Below, in pieces: positions 1-7,833 of a DNA stretch of 34,971 nt. The stretch is taken from contig NTKQ01000008.1 in the NCBI GenBank assembly GCA_002457075.1, positions 1 through 34,971 on the forward strand, written 5' to 3'. The notes beneath the pieces were generated by a model. The model was not told the origin of the DNA, made no database searches, and saw nothing but the letters and a program-made list of their open reading frames with translations. The stretch's first letter is position 1. Each line of letters starts with the position of its first letter. The stretch is from Cryomorphaceae bacterium MED-G11. GTDB lineage: Bacteria > Bacteroidota > Bacteroidia > Flavobacteriales > Flavobacteriaceae. Made by a program: the position numbers and the translations under genes.

Positions 1-455
1 TACTAGAATATAATAATTTAATTGAGCATGTCCTAGTTCCTATAGGAGGTGGTGGACTAATAGCTGGAAGTGCACTCGCAGCAAAATATTTTGGTAAAAA
101 TTGTACAGTTATTGGAGCTGAACCTTTTGAAGTTGATGATGCTTACAGATCACTTAAAAGTGGGAAAATAGAAACTAATGAAAGTGCTAATACAATAGCT
201 GACGGATTAAAAACTCAACTAGGTGATAAGAATTTTCCAATTATTAAAGATGAGGTTAAATCAATTATTCGAATTACCGAAGAAGAAATTATTGAATCAA
301 TGAAAATTATTTGGGAACGTTTAAAAATTATTTGCGAACCATCTTGTTCTCTTCCTTTAGCTGCAGTTTTAAAAAATAAAGAAACTTTTAGAAATAAGAA
401 AGTAGGTATTATAATCTCTGGTGGTAATGTTGATTTGAATAATCTTCCCTTTTAA
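1..455 (+). CDS. Serine/threonine dehydratase family (PLP fold type II), C-terminal part
   Basis: Partial gene: the frame is open from base 3 and stops with TAA at 453-455, giving about 150 C-terminal residues. The glycine-rich loop GGGGLIAG (bases 45-68) is the PLP-phosphate-binding loop of fold type II enzymes. The end, with CEPSCSLPLAAVL and then SGGNVDL, matches the catalytic domain of the serine racemase/threonine ammonia-lyase group. The protein stops five residues after SGGNVDL, so there is no C-terminal ACT regulatory domain as in long biosynthetic IlvA. The likely reaction is deamination or racemisation of L-serine, L-threonine or a hydroxyaspartate. The exact substrate cannot be decided from this part. 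Its stop codon overlaps the stop of the convergent membrane-protein gene. Confidence 0.85.
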   Translation, partial: LEYNNLIEHVLVPIGGGGLIAGSALAAKYFGKNCTVIGAEPFEVDDAYRSLKSGKIETNESANTIADGLKTQLGDKNFPIIKDEVKSIIRITEEEIIESMKIIWERLKIICEPSCSLPLAAVLKNKETFRNKKVGIIISGGNVDLNNLPF

Positions 456-886
456 GAAAGTCTTCTGTAACCCCAAACTGAAACTAAAAATAAAAGTATA
501 CTCCCCCAGCCAAGATATATAAACGGTGAGCTAGGAATATAAACATATGCTAGCACCTGAGCTGAGAATACCATTGTACCAATACAAATAAGTAAGTTTT
601 TTGCAAAAGCTTTATTTTCAATAAATTTTTCTTTTGAAAAAGAAAGAATAAAAAGACCAATTATGGAAACCCAAAGCCCAAAGAAACGATAGATTTGTTT
701 CAAGTATCCTGGAAGAGTATCATTTATTTCTTCAGAAAATAACTTTTCAAATGTCATATTAAGCCTTTCTTCATTAGCAACTCTATCTAGCATCCAGGGC
801 TCATCAACTAGCATCCATCTTAATCCAAGAATAATAAAAATAATTCCTAGTGTAATGATTGGTATTAAAAATATTTTTTTTCTCAT
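452..886 (-). CDS. Small membrane protein of unknown function, four predicted TM helices
   Basis: A 144-residue protein beginning MRKKIFLIPI. Hydrophobic segments near residues 5-24, 68-84, 97-117 and 122-140 suggest four transmembrane helices, with a polar loop at about 30-66 and a positively charged C-terminal end. I do not recognise the family. The open frame continues upstream to about base 961, but that part runs through the tRNA-Val gene on the same strand, so the ATG at 884-886 is chosen. It lies two bases after the tRNA discriminator base. There is no room for a private promoter or ribosome-binding site, so it is probably co-transcribed with the tRNA. Confidence 0.7.
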   Translation of the reverse strand: MRKKIFLIPIITLGIIFIILGLRWMLVDEPWMLDRVANEERLNMTFEKLFSEEINDTLPGYLKQIYRFFGLWVSIIGLFILSFSKEKFIENKAFAKNLLICIGTMVFSAQVLAYVYIPSSPFIYLGWGSILLFLVSVWGYRRLS

Positions 887-888
887 AG

Positions 889-963
889 TGGGTGATACTG
901 GATTCGAACCAGTGACCCCTACCCTGTCAAGGTAGTGCTCTAAACCAACTGAGCTAATCACCC
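889..963 (-). tRNA. tRNA-Val (anticodon GAC)
   Basis: Full cloverleaf on the minus strand. The acceptor stem is GGGTGAT paired with ATCACCC. The D arm is GCTC/GAGC. The anticodon stem is CTACC/GGTAG around loop TTGACAG, giving anticodon GAC (valine, GUC/GUU codons). The variable loop is GGGTC. The T arm is ACTGG/CCAGT with loop TTCGAAT. Discriminator A is at 889. The 3' CCA is not encoded (next bases CT, then an ATG), so it must be added by CCA-adding enzyme. A perfect TAGATTTG promoter element lies eight bases upstream of the mature 5' end. Confidence 0.96.
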
Positions 964-971
964 TAGCAATA

Positions 972-979
972 CAAATCTA
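972..979 (-). promoter_or_regulatory. Putative -7 promoter element of tRNA-Val
   Basis: Minus-strand TAGATTTG is an exact match to the Bacteroidota -7 consensus TAnnTTTG. It ends eight bases before the mature 5' end of tRNA-Val, so transcription would start within a few bases of the tRNA. No matching -33 TTG at the expected spacing was found. Confidence 0.6.
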
Positions 980-988
980 TATATTTAT

Positions 989-2854
989 TTATTTAAGATA
1001 ATTATCTAAAAAAGTTAAGATCTTTTGATTACCCTCAATTTGTTGCTCTTTTTTGACAAATCCGTGACCTGCATCTTCAAACAAAACATATTCTACATAA
1101 GCTCCAGCATTTCTTGCTTCTTGAACCATTTCGTCAGATTCAATTTGAAGAACTCTTGGGTCATTAGCTCCTTGTAAAACCATGATTGGATTTTTTATAT
1201 TCTTTGCATGAAACAATGGAGAAATATCATAAAGCCTTAAAGAGTCTTTAGAGTAAGGATCTCCCATTTCTTTATAAAGTGATTTTCTTGTTGCTTCCCA
1301 AAAAGCAGGAATTGACCTTAAAGTTCTAATCCAATTTGTTACCCCATATATGTTTACTCCTACCTTAAATTCTTCAGGCTCAAAAGTCATAGCTGCCATT
1401 GTCATAAACCCACCATAACTTCCACCAATTATTCCTATTTTATCAGGGTTAATATAATCTTGATCCTGAAGCCATTTTTTACCCCATACACAATCTTGAA
1501 GATCATCCTCACCATGATTTAAATCATCTAGCGAATAAAATGTTTTTCCATAACCACTGCTACCTCTATTATTTACTGCAAGAATAGCATATCCATGATT
1601 AACGAGGTATTGAATTAAAGCACGGTACCCAACTCGTGATTGTCCACCAGGGCCTCCGTGAACCCAAACCAATGCTGGTACTTTATTTTTTTTATTGGCT
1701 GTGTGCGGCTTATAAAGTATAGCTGGAATCTCTAATCCATCAAACGATTCATATCTAATTACTTCTGCATTTACAAGATCGTCAGGGTTAACATTTGAAT
1801 TTAAATTTGAGGTAATTTTATTTAGTTTATTAGTTGATAATTCATAGGTATAAATATCTCCTGGACTATTTGGGCTTCCAGCAGAAACTCTTAATAATTT
1901 TTCATCCTCAGAAAAACCTACACTATTTATATTCATATTGTCAAAGCCAATTAAATTTAGGTCAGATTGATCGCTCATGTTTTTAATAGTAAGCTTATTT
2001 TGAGCGTCTTCATTGACAGCTATTACCCTATATGAATTGTTTTTTGAAAGATAACTAAATGCAACATCCCAATTTGTTTTATATTCAATACTTCTTTCAC
2101 CATTTTTTAAATTATATGACATCAAATAATAAAACTCACTATCATAGTTGGTAGTATAAAAGTAGTTTTCATCATTTTTATCAAAATTTTGTCCTGAGAA
2201 ATTAGCAGCTTGATTTGAAATTTCAACTTGTTGATTACTTTTTAGATCATATAAAAATAATTTTTGCTCGCTCCTAGAAATGTTTAAACTTAAAACTAGG
2301 TAATTATCATTATTAGAAATGCTGTTAAGATTATATCCACTATCATTTTTAAAAACCATTTCCGAGTTAAGTGTTACAATGTCTATCTTGTATAAATCAA
2401 AGAATCTTGGATCTCTAGAATTTGAAATAAAATACATCCCTAGTTCATCTTTTGTCCAGCCAACAAATGATGCTTTTGTATTTTCACCAGGGGTTATGTC
2501 TATACTTTTCCCTTCCCTAATTAAATAAATATGAGAATTTTCATTACCCCCTTTATCTGCTGAATAAATAACCTCACCAGTATTTGGTGAGTAACCTCTT
2601 ACAAAAAATGACTCCTCTTTTGAGTCTGTTAACTGAGTTTCTTCATTAGCACTTAGATCAACTTCGTAAATATTAAATATTCCAGATTTATCTGAACTGT
2701 AAATTAATTTGTCTGCATCTTTTGAAAAATATCCACCTGAGCTTCTGTTATTTGACATAAGAGTCTCTATTGAGTACTGCTCAATATTTTTTTCTGATTC
2801 AGTACACGAAATAATAAAAATAAATAGGGGGAATAATTTTAAAAAAAATTTCAT
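989..2854 (-). CDS. S9 family (prolyl oligopeptidase-type) serine peptidase, lipoprotein
   Basis: A 621-residue protein. The N-terminus MKFFLKLFPLFIFIISC is a lipoprotein signal with the lipobox cysteine at 17, so it is probably an envelope-anchored enzyme. Residues of about 30-360 carry WD/TolB-like propeller repeats (SADKLIYSSDKSG-type segments). The C-terminal alpha/beta hydrolase domain holds the catalytic triad: Ser479 in GGSYGG, Asp565 in GANDPRV and His597 in AGHGF. This layout fits acylaminoacyl- or dipeptidyl-peptidases that cut short peptides next to the N-terminus. Exact specificity is unknown. It lies 25 bases upstream of tRNA-Val on the same strand and diverges from the flavin reductase gene. 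Confidence 0.93.
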   Translation of the reverse strand: MKFFLKLFPLFIFIISCTESEKNIEQYSIETLMSNNRSSGGYFSKDADKLIYSSDKSGIFNIYEVDLSANEETQLTDSKEESFFVRGYSPNTGEVIYSADKGGNENSHIYLIREGKSIDITPGENTKASFVGWTKDELGMYFISNSRDPRFFDLYKIDIVTLNSEMVFKNDSGYNLNSISNNDNYLVLSLNISRSEQKLFLYDLKSNQQVEISNQAANFSGQNFDKNDENYFYTTNYDSEFYYLMSYNLKNGERSIEYKTNWDVAFSYLSKNNSYRVIAVNEDAQNKLTIKNMSDQSDLNLIGFDNMNINSVGFSEDEKLLRVSAGSPNSPGDIYTYELSTNKLNKITSNLNSNVNPDDLVNAEVIRYESFDGLEIPAILYKPHTANKKNKVPALVWVHGGPGGQSRVGYRALIQYLVNHGYAILAVNNRGSSGYGKTFYSLDDLNHGEDDLQDCVWGKKWLQDQDYINPDKIGIIGGSYGGFMTMAAMTFEPEEFKVGVNIYGVTNWIRTLRSIPAFWEATRKSLYKEMGDPYSKDSLRLYDISPLFHAKNIKNPIMVLQGANDPRVLQIESDEMVQEARNAGAYVEYVLFEDAGHGFVKKEQQIEGNQKILTFLDNYLK

Positions 2855-2902
2855 AGTTATGTTTTGAGCATATGAAGATACGATTTATGAAAGATTTCTT
2901 GT

Positions 2903-2910
2903 TACTTTTG
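2903..2910 (+). promoter_or_regulatory. Putative -7 element of flavin reductase/O-methyltransferase operon
   Basis: TACTTTTG matches TAnnTTTG exactly and ends only four bases before the ATG at 2915, implying a transcript that starts at or next to the start codon. No well-spaced -33 TTG was seen. Confidence 0.5.
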
Positions 2911-2914
2911 GAGA

Positions 2915-3532
2915 ATGAAACATTTATCTAAAGAAGAGTTTGACGATTTACAAAAATTTTATAGAATTAACCTGATTAATTCATGTACTGGTTATAAATC
3001 AGCAAACCTTCTTGGAAGTATATCTAAGGAGGGTGTTGAAAACGTATCTGTTTTCAGCTCAATCACTCATTTAGGGAGTAATCCTGCAATGCTCGGATAT
3101 ATTTTAAGACCAACTACTGTTCCAAGAGATACATTTAAAAATATTAAGGAAACAGGATTATTTACAGTTAATCATATTGTTAAAGATTTAATTAGTGAAG
3201 CTCATCATACGAGTGCAAAATATCCTGAAGAAATATCCGAATTTGATAAAACAAATCTAGAACAAGAATACAAGGAAGGCTGCAAAGCTCCTTTTGTAAA
3301 AGGTAGTCCAGTTCAACTGATTTGTAAATATCAAAATGAATATAATATAAAAGAAAACGGGACAATACTTGTGGTAGCCTCTATTGAAGATATTTATTTC
3401 AATGAAGAATTAGTAAGTGACTCTGGATTCCTTCAACTTGATAAGGGGGGTGTGGTTACTATTAATGGATGTGATGGATATGCTTTACCAAGTCTTTTAG
3501 ATAGATTTGAATATCAAAGACCAAAAAAATAA
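2915..3532 (+). CDS. Flavin reductase family protein (FMN-binding split barrel)
   Basis: A 205-residue protein of the flavin reductase-like/flavoredoxin family, which binds FMN in a split beta-barrel and reduces flavins or passes electrons to a partner. Recognisable parts are the N-terminal YRINLINSCTGYKSANLLG, then SVFSSITHLGSNPAMLGYILRP and the TGLFTVNHI segment that builds the FMN site. The length is usual for the short bacterial form and no extra domain is present. The start is fixed because the next methionine (in PAMLGYIL) falls inside the conserved core. Its stop directly abuts the ATG of the O-methyltransferase, so the two are almost certainly co-transcribed. The physiological partner is not evident. 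Confidence 0.88.
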   Translation: MKHLSKEEFDDLQKFYRINLINSCTGYKSANLLGSISKEGVENVSVFSSITHLGSNPAMLGYILRPTTVPRDTFKNIKETGLFTVNHIVKDLISEAHHTSAKYPEEISEFDKTNLEQEYKEGCKAPFVKGSPVQLICKYQNEYNIKENGTILVVASIEDIYFNEELVSDSGFLQLDKGGVVTINGCDGYALPSLLDRFEYQRPKK

Positions 3533-4174
3533 ATGGACTTTATATCTAAAAAACTAATTGAATATATTTCAGAAAATTCTAGTAAAGAACCTGAAATTCT
3601 AGCTAAATTAAATGAAGAAACTTATCAGAAGGTTCTTCAACCTAGGATGTTAAGTGGGCACATTCAAGGAAGATTTCTAAGTATGATTTCTAAAATAAAA
3701 TCACCATCATGCATTCTTGAAATTGGAACATATACTGGCTATGGAACTTTATGTTTAGCTGAGGGATTATCAAATGGAGGCAAGATATTTACAATCGATA
3801 GAAATGAAGAACTACTTAAAATTCAAAATAAATATTTTGAAATGAGTGGGAAAAGAGATAAAATTATCCAACTTACTGGAAATGCTAAAGATATATTAGA
3901 GAATCTCGATGAAACATATGACATAGTATTTATTGATGCTGATAAAGAGAATTATATTGAGTATTTCAATCTTGTTTCAGAGAGACTAAACAATAATGGT
4001 ATAATTATATCAGATAATGTTCTTTGGTCAGGAAAAGTATTGAACTCTCCTTCAAAAAATGATGAAGAAACAAATATTTTAATAGAGTTTAATAAGACCT
4101 TGAATGAAGATGAAAGATTTGAAACTATAATTTTGCCCCTTAGAGATGGACTATCAATATCAAGACTAATTTAA
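3533..4174 (+). CDS. Class I SAM-dependent O-methyltransferase (YrrM/caffeoyl-CoA type)
   Basis: A 213-residue protein. SAM motif I EIGTYTGYG lies at residues 63-71. The acidic ribose-binding end of the next strand is in FTIDRNEE, and the metal-binding type segment is VFIDADKENY, as in catechol/caffeoyl-CoA O-methyltransferases with a divalent cation. IISDNVLWSGKV is also typical. The substrate cannot be read from sequence; some bacterial relatives modify hydroxylated small molecules or wobble uridine in tRNA. The ATG follows the stop of the flavin reductase with no spacing. The 3' end overlaps the convergent tatA by nine bases. Confidence 0.9.
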   Translation: MDFISKKLIEYISENSSKEPEILAKLNEETYQKVLQPRMLSGHIQGRFLSMISKIKSPSCILEIGTYTGYGTLCLAEGLSNGGKIFTIDRNEELLKIQNKYFEMSGKRDKIIQLTGNAKDILENLDETYDIVFIDADKENYIEYFNLVSERLNNNGIIISDNVLWSGKVLNSPSKNDEETNILIEFNKTLNEDERFETIILPLRDGLSISRLI

Positions 4175-4441
4175 ATCTCTTTTAATTGAATCCTTAAGAT
4201 CATCAAAGTCCTTTTTTATATCACTTACACTATCCTTAAGATCCTTTGTTAATGATTCTGATGGATTTTTAACATCAGTATTTTTTGAAATCTCAGTTTT
4301 AATTTCATTAGTAGCTTGTTTTATTTGTGTCATTCCTTTAGCTAGTCCTTTTGCAATTGAAGGTATTTTATCTGCACCAAAAACAAGAAGCACAATAAAA
4401 AAAACAAAAACCAACTCAGCTCCACTAATAAACAATATCAT
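4166..4441 (-). CDS. tatA: Twin-arginine translocase subunit TatA/TatE family
   Basis: From the ATG at 4441 this is a 91-residue protein: one N-terminal transmembrane helix (MILFISGAELVFVFFIVLLV), the FGADKIP hinge that replaces FGPKKLP of other groups, an amphipathic helix (AKGLAKGMTQIKQ) and a charged coiled tail. This is the layout of TatA, which forms the pore that passes folded RR-signal proteins. No tatC is present in this window. An upstream in-frame TTG at 4459 would add six residues and overlap the preceding TGA by coupling; the ATG is preferred but both are possible. It is the last gene after two CarboxypepD_reg-like genes. Confidence 0.88.
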   Translation of the reverse strand: MILFISGAELVFVFFIVLLVFGADKIPSIAKGLAKGMTQIKQATNEIKTEISKNTDVKNPSESLTKDLKDSVSDIKKDFDDLKDSIKRDLN

Positions 4442-4455
4442 AGTGTCAAAACTAA

Positions 4456-5232
4456 TCAATAATTCAACCTCTTAAAATTTTTTTTAAAATAATCTATTAC
4501 CAATGTATAATTACCTGCTTTGAAGTTTTCCTCAAGTGGATAGTTTTGATATGTAGATGTAACAAATTCATGAATATTATTTTCACTTAATCCAAACTCA
4601 TCAATAAAAAATCTTAAACCATAGAATTTAATTATTTGATCAATAAGACTGTAATCATTTTTGAATTCCCTAAAGTTTCTTTTTTCTTTATAATAACCCG
4701 AAATCCAATTATACATTCTTTCAATATCCACACCTCCTATTAAAGGAGCTAGCAAAAGCTCTTTAGTTAATTGAGAATTCGATGGAATATCCTCTTTTCT
4801 TATTCCAGTAAAACCAGGAATTCCTAAATCATCAAAATTCAAATCTTTTGCAATTCTAGAATTTTGAAGATCATTCATAAGACTTCCAGAAAGTCCACTT
4901 GAATTTAAAATAACCTCATCAAGTTCATTAACAAATTCTTCCAAGTATATAGTTATAGATAATGAATCAAATATATCTTGGTTCATTGTAATCTTTTTTC
5001 TCTTAAATTGAATAGCAGAGAATATTAATTCATCATTCAATTTAACTAAAATCTTAAAATTCCCTTGGGAGTTAGTTATTGTCGCCTGGTTTGAGGTTAT
5101 ATTTAATACATGGACACCTTCTATTGAATATGAGTTATCATTATAAACAATTCCCTCAATAAACTTCTCGTTATTATTTTGAGAAAAAGAACAAAATGAA
5201 ACTAAAAGAAAAATAAAAATTATTTTTCTCAT
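4456..5232 (-). CDS. Secreted CarboxypepD_reg-like domain protein (paralogue 1)
   Basis: A 258-residue protein with a signal peptide (MRKIIFIFLLVSFCSFSQ), then a carboxypeptidase-regulatory-like beta-sandwich at about residues 24-95 (EGIVYND, GVHVLNI, TITNSQGNFKI, DELIFSAIQF) that closes with ELDEVIL. The rest is a helical region of about 150 residues with no recognised catalytic motif. It is therefore an envelope protein of unknown role. It overlaps the upstream paralogue by four bases (ATGA) and leads into tatA, so the three form one transcription unit. The N-terminal module and the ELDEV sequence are shared with the upstream gene, while the C-terminal halves are only weakly alike, suggesting an old duplication. 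Confidence 0.8.
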   Translation of the reverse strand: MRKIIFIFLLVSFCSFSQNNNEKFIEGIVYNDNSYSIEGVHVLNITSNQATITNSQGNFKILVKLNDELIFSAIQFKRKKITMNQDIFDSLSITIYLEEFVNELDEVILNSSGLSGSLMNDLQNSRIAKDLNFDDLGIPGFTGIRKEDIPSNSQLTKELLLAPLIGGVDIERMYNWISGYYKEKRNFREFKNDYSLIDQIIKFYGLRFFIDEFGLSENNIHEFVTSTYQNYPLEENFKAGNYTLVIDYFKKNFKRLNY

Positions 5233-5954
5233 TCAACTCTTAGATTTTTATATAAATCTGCTTTGTTTAATAAATAGTCTATAACCAAGAATTGATTCTT
5301 ATCTAAGATTAGACTTTTCATTTTTTCATCTGAATCTAGAATAAATAAAAAATCATTTATTTCAAAGGTTTCAAGTTTAAGAACATCTGAAAAAAAGTTT
5401 TCTTCTAATATATAGGGTAGAACATCACTTGGAATAATGTTTAACTTTTCATCATCTGACTTAGAATCAACTATAGTTGAAAGTAACTTAAAAATATTTA
5501 CAAAATTTAAACCATTCACTACTTGTCTGTTATCAGTTAGAACATTCTGAATTTTTGTAGACTTATCTGCTATATAATCAAATCCCTTAAATTGCTCTTC
5601 TTTAAGATCAAGAAATTTTTGTGTATCATCGGGTGTAATAACAACCTCATCTAACTCTCTAACCCTTTCATTAATTTGAACAATCAATCTTTTATTTTTT
5701 AATATTTCTGTATTAATTCTGACCGTTCTAATGATATATTGAACAGATGAAAAAATAATTTCATCACCCTCTTTAGCAAAAATTTCAAATTCACCTTGAT
5801 CATTTGTTATTGTAGAGCTTTGATCTGTATTATTTATAACGTTTGCAGCTGGCACATCAATATTTCTATAAATAACCTTTCCTTGGATTAACTGTCTATC
5901 CTGTGAATAAGTAAATTGGATTATGAAAATGAAAAATAAAATTTTTTTAAACAT
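5229..5954 (-). CDS. Secreted CarboxypepD_reg-like domain protein (paralogue 2)
   Basis: A 241-residue protein with a signal peptide (MFKKILFFIFIIQFTYSQ). A CarboxypepD_reg-like sandwich follows at about 22-95 (QGKVIYRN, AANVINNTDQSSTITNDQGEFEI, DEIIFSSVQY), ending in ELDEVVI. That motif resembles the segment between the same domain and the plug of SusC-type TonB-dependent receptors, but no plug or barrel follows. The C-terminal half is predicted mainly helical and is not recognised. It is the first gene of the operon with paralogue 1 and tatA. Upstream, minus-strand TAAATTTA at 5971-5978 is a one-mismatch -7 box and is not called as a promoter. Confidence 0.78.
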   Translation of the reverse strand: MFKKILFFIFIIQFTYSQDRQLIQGKVIYRNIDVPAANVINNTDQSSTITNDQGEFEIFAKEGDEIIFSSVQYIIRTVRINTEILKNKRLIVQINERVRELDEVVITPDDTQKFLDLKEEQFKGFDYIADKSTKIQNVLTDNRQVVNGLNFVNIFKLLSTIVDSKSDDEKLNIIPSDVLPYILEENFFSDVLKLETFEINDFLFILDSDEKMKSLILDKNQFLVIDYLLNKADLYKNLRVE

Positions 5955-6034
5955 ATATATTTCCTTGTTTTAAATTTACGAATAAATCATTCAGCAATAA
6001 GTTTATAATAGCGATAAAATATAACTTGAGAATA

Positions 6035-6790
6035 TTATCTAACAAATACTGGTGAAGAAGAATCTGCAGTCTCAGCTAGATTAAAAGTATAACCTGAAGA
6101 ATTAAAATTTTCAATATCAGATGATGATTGTATATCATTATCAATCAGAAATCTAGTCATTAGTCCTCTTGCTTTTTTAGCATAAAAAGAAATAATCTTT
6201 AGCTTTCCATTTTTAAAGTCTTTGAATTGAGGGGTAATAATTTTATTATCAATTAAAGAAGAATCAATAACAGAGAAATACTCATTACTGGCTAGGTTGA
6301 CAATAATTTCTTCTTCTTTAATTTCTTTTAAAATTGAATCCGTAACATTTTTTTTCCAATAATCATATAGATTTTTTGATCCATCAATTGATATTTTAGT
6401 CCCCATCTCAAGTCTGTATGGTTTTATTTTATCAAATGGTTTTAAAATTCCGTAGAGTCCTGATAAAATTCTTAAACTACTCTGAAGTTTTTCATGATTA
6501 GATGTAGAAATAGTGTTTGCATCTATCCCATCATAAACATCCCCATTAAAGGCAAATATTGCTTGCTTTTCTTTCGAATTATTTTTTTGAAAATCCTGAT
6601 TTCGCAACCAATTTAAATCACTTAGTTTAGGAGATATAGTCATAAGTTTTGAAAGATCAGGGGCAGATAAATCTTTTATAGAATTATTAATCTGTATTGC
6701 CTTATCACTAAATTGAGGCACAGAGTTAATATCTGTTTCAACTATATTTTCAAAATCTAAAGACTTAGCTGGTGAAATAAGTATTTTCAT
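6035..6790 (-). CDS. yaaA: Peroxide stress protein YaaA (DUF328)
   Basis: A 251-residue protein that starts MKILISPAKSLDFE, the hallmark of the YaaA/DUF328 family. Further family segments are FNGDVYDGID, LRILSGLYGILKPFD, PYRLEMGTK and VNLASNEYF. In Escherichia coli YaaA limits free iron and oxidative DNA damage under peroxide stress. A role here is inferred from family only. The length equals that of typical members. It follows rluD by 14 bases on the same strand and is probably read from the PASTA-rluD transcript, since no -7 element fits in that gap. Confidence 0.95.
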   Translation of the reverse strand: MKILISPAKSLDFENIVETDINSVPQFSDKAIQINNSIKDLSAPDLSKLMTISPKLSDLNWLRNQDFQKNNSKEKQAIFAFNGDVYDGIDANTISTSNHEKLQSSLRILSGLYGILKPFDKIKPYRLEMGTKISIDGSKNLYDYWKKNVTDSILKEIKEEEIIVNLASNEYFSVIDSSLIDNKIITPQFKDFKNGKLKIISFYAKKARGLMTRFLIDNDIQSSSDIENFNSSGYTFNLAETADSSSPVFVR

Positions 6791-6804
6791 TTTTTATTTC
6801 AAAT

Positions 6805-7833
6805 TTATAAATTTTTATGTTTAGAATAAAGTCTCCATTTATCAATTACAGATGTAATGTCATCTGGAACTTCAGTGTCAAATGATATTTTTTTATTTGT
6901 TTTAGGATGAATAAATCCAAGAGTTTTAGCATGAAGTGCTTGTCTTGGAAGGAGTTTGAAACAATTATCTACAAATTGCTTGTATTTAGTATATACAGTT
7001 CCTTTTAATATTTTATCTCCACCATATCTTTCATCATTAAAAAGGGTATGTCCCAAATATTTCATGTGAACACGAATTTGATGAGTTCTTCCAGTTTTAA
7101 GCCTACAACTAATCAAAGTAACATAGCCAAATCTTTCAATTACTTTATAGTTTGTTATGGCTTCTTTTCCACCTTCCAAATCTTCATATACCATCATTTG
7201 AAGTCTATTTTTTGGGTTTCTTCCAATTGGAGCATTTATTTCACCCTCATCCTCCTTTAAATCTCCCCAAACAAGAGCATAATATTCTCTTTCAACAGAT
7301 TTTTTAAAAAATTGCTTTGCCAATAAAGTCATTGATTCCTCAGTTTTAGCAATAACTAATAAACCAGATGTGTCTTTATCTATTCGATGAACTAAGCCAG
7401 GTCTGTTTGATGAATTATTGGGTAAATTTTCAAAATGATATAATAAAGCATTAATTAAAGTACCAGAATAATTTCCATGACCAGGATGAACAACCATTCC
7501 ACTCTTTTTATTGACTATTATTAATGAATCATCTTCATATTCTATATTTAAATCTATTTTTTCAGGTGTAAGAAGATTTTCATAAGGTGGGTGAGTAAAT
7601 AGAATTCTGATTTTATCATCTTTTTTTACTTTATAACTTGATTTTACTATTTGTTCATTGACTCTAATTGATCCTTCTTTAGCAGCTTTCTGGATTTTAT
7701 TTCTAGTAGCATTTTCAATTCTGTTCATAAGAAACTTATCAATTCTTAGTGGTTCTTGACCAGAATCAATATCAAAAGCAAAATGCTCATGCAGTTCTTG
7801 CTCAAAATCTTCTTTTGAATTATCTTTTACCAT
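6805..7833 (-). CDS. rluD: RluA-family pseudouridine synthase (RluD-like)
   Basis: A 342-residue protein. An N-terminal S4 RNA-binding domain lies at about 28-75 (LRIDKFLMNRI, GSIRVNEQIV). The catalytic domain has the RluA signature HRIDKDTSGLLV with catalytic Asp152, and the later GRTHQIRVHMKYLGH segment. RluD makes pseudouridines in helix 69 of 23S rRNA. Assignment to RluD rather than another RluA-group enzyme rests on the S4 domain, length and typical Bacteroidota context. The start at 7833 lies inside the end of the upstream PASTA gene (14-base overlap), which supports translational coupling. Confidence 0.92.
   Translation of the reverse strand: MVKDNSKEDFEQELHEHFAFDIDSGQEPLRIDKFLMNRIENATRNKIQKAAKEGSIRVNEQIVKSSYKVKKDDKIRILFTHPPYENLLTPEKIDLNIEYEDDSLIIVNKKSGMVVHPGHGNYSGTLINALLYHFENLPNNSSNRPGLVHRIDKDTSGLLVIAKTEESMTLLAKQFFKKSVEREYYALVWGDLKEDEGEINAPIGRNPKNRLQMMVYEDLEGGKEAITNYKVIERFGYVTLISCRLKTGRTHQIRVHMKYLGHTLFNDERYGGDKILKGTVYTKYKQFVDNCFKLLPRQALHAKTLGFIHPKTNKKISFDTEVPDDITSVIDKWRLYSKHKNL

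Noticed and set aside
886-961. N-terminal extension of the membrane protein (about 25 residues upstream of MRKKIF)
   Set aside because: These codons are the tRNA-Val gene read in frame; the cloverleaf is complete, so the extension is not protein.
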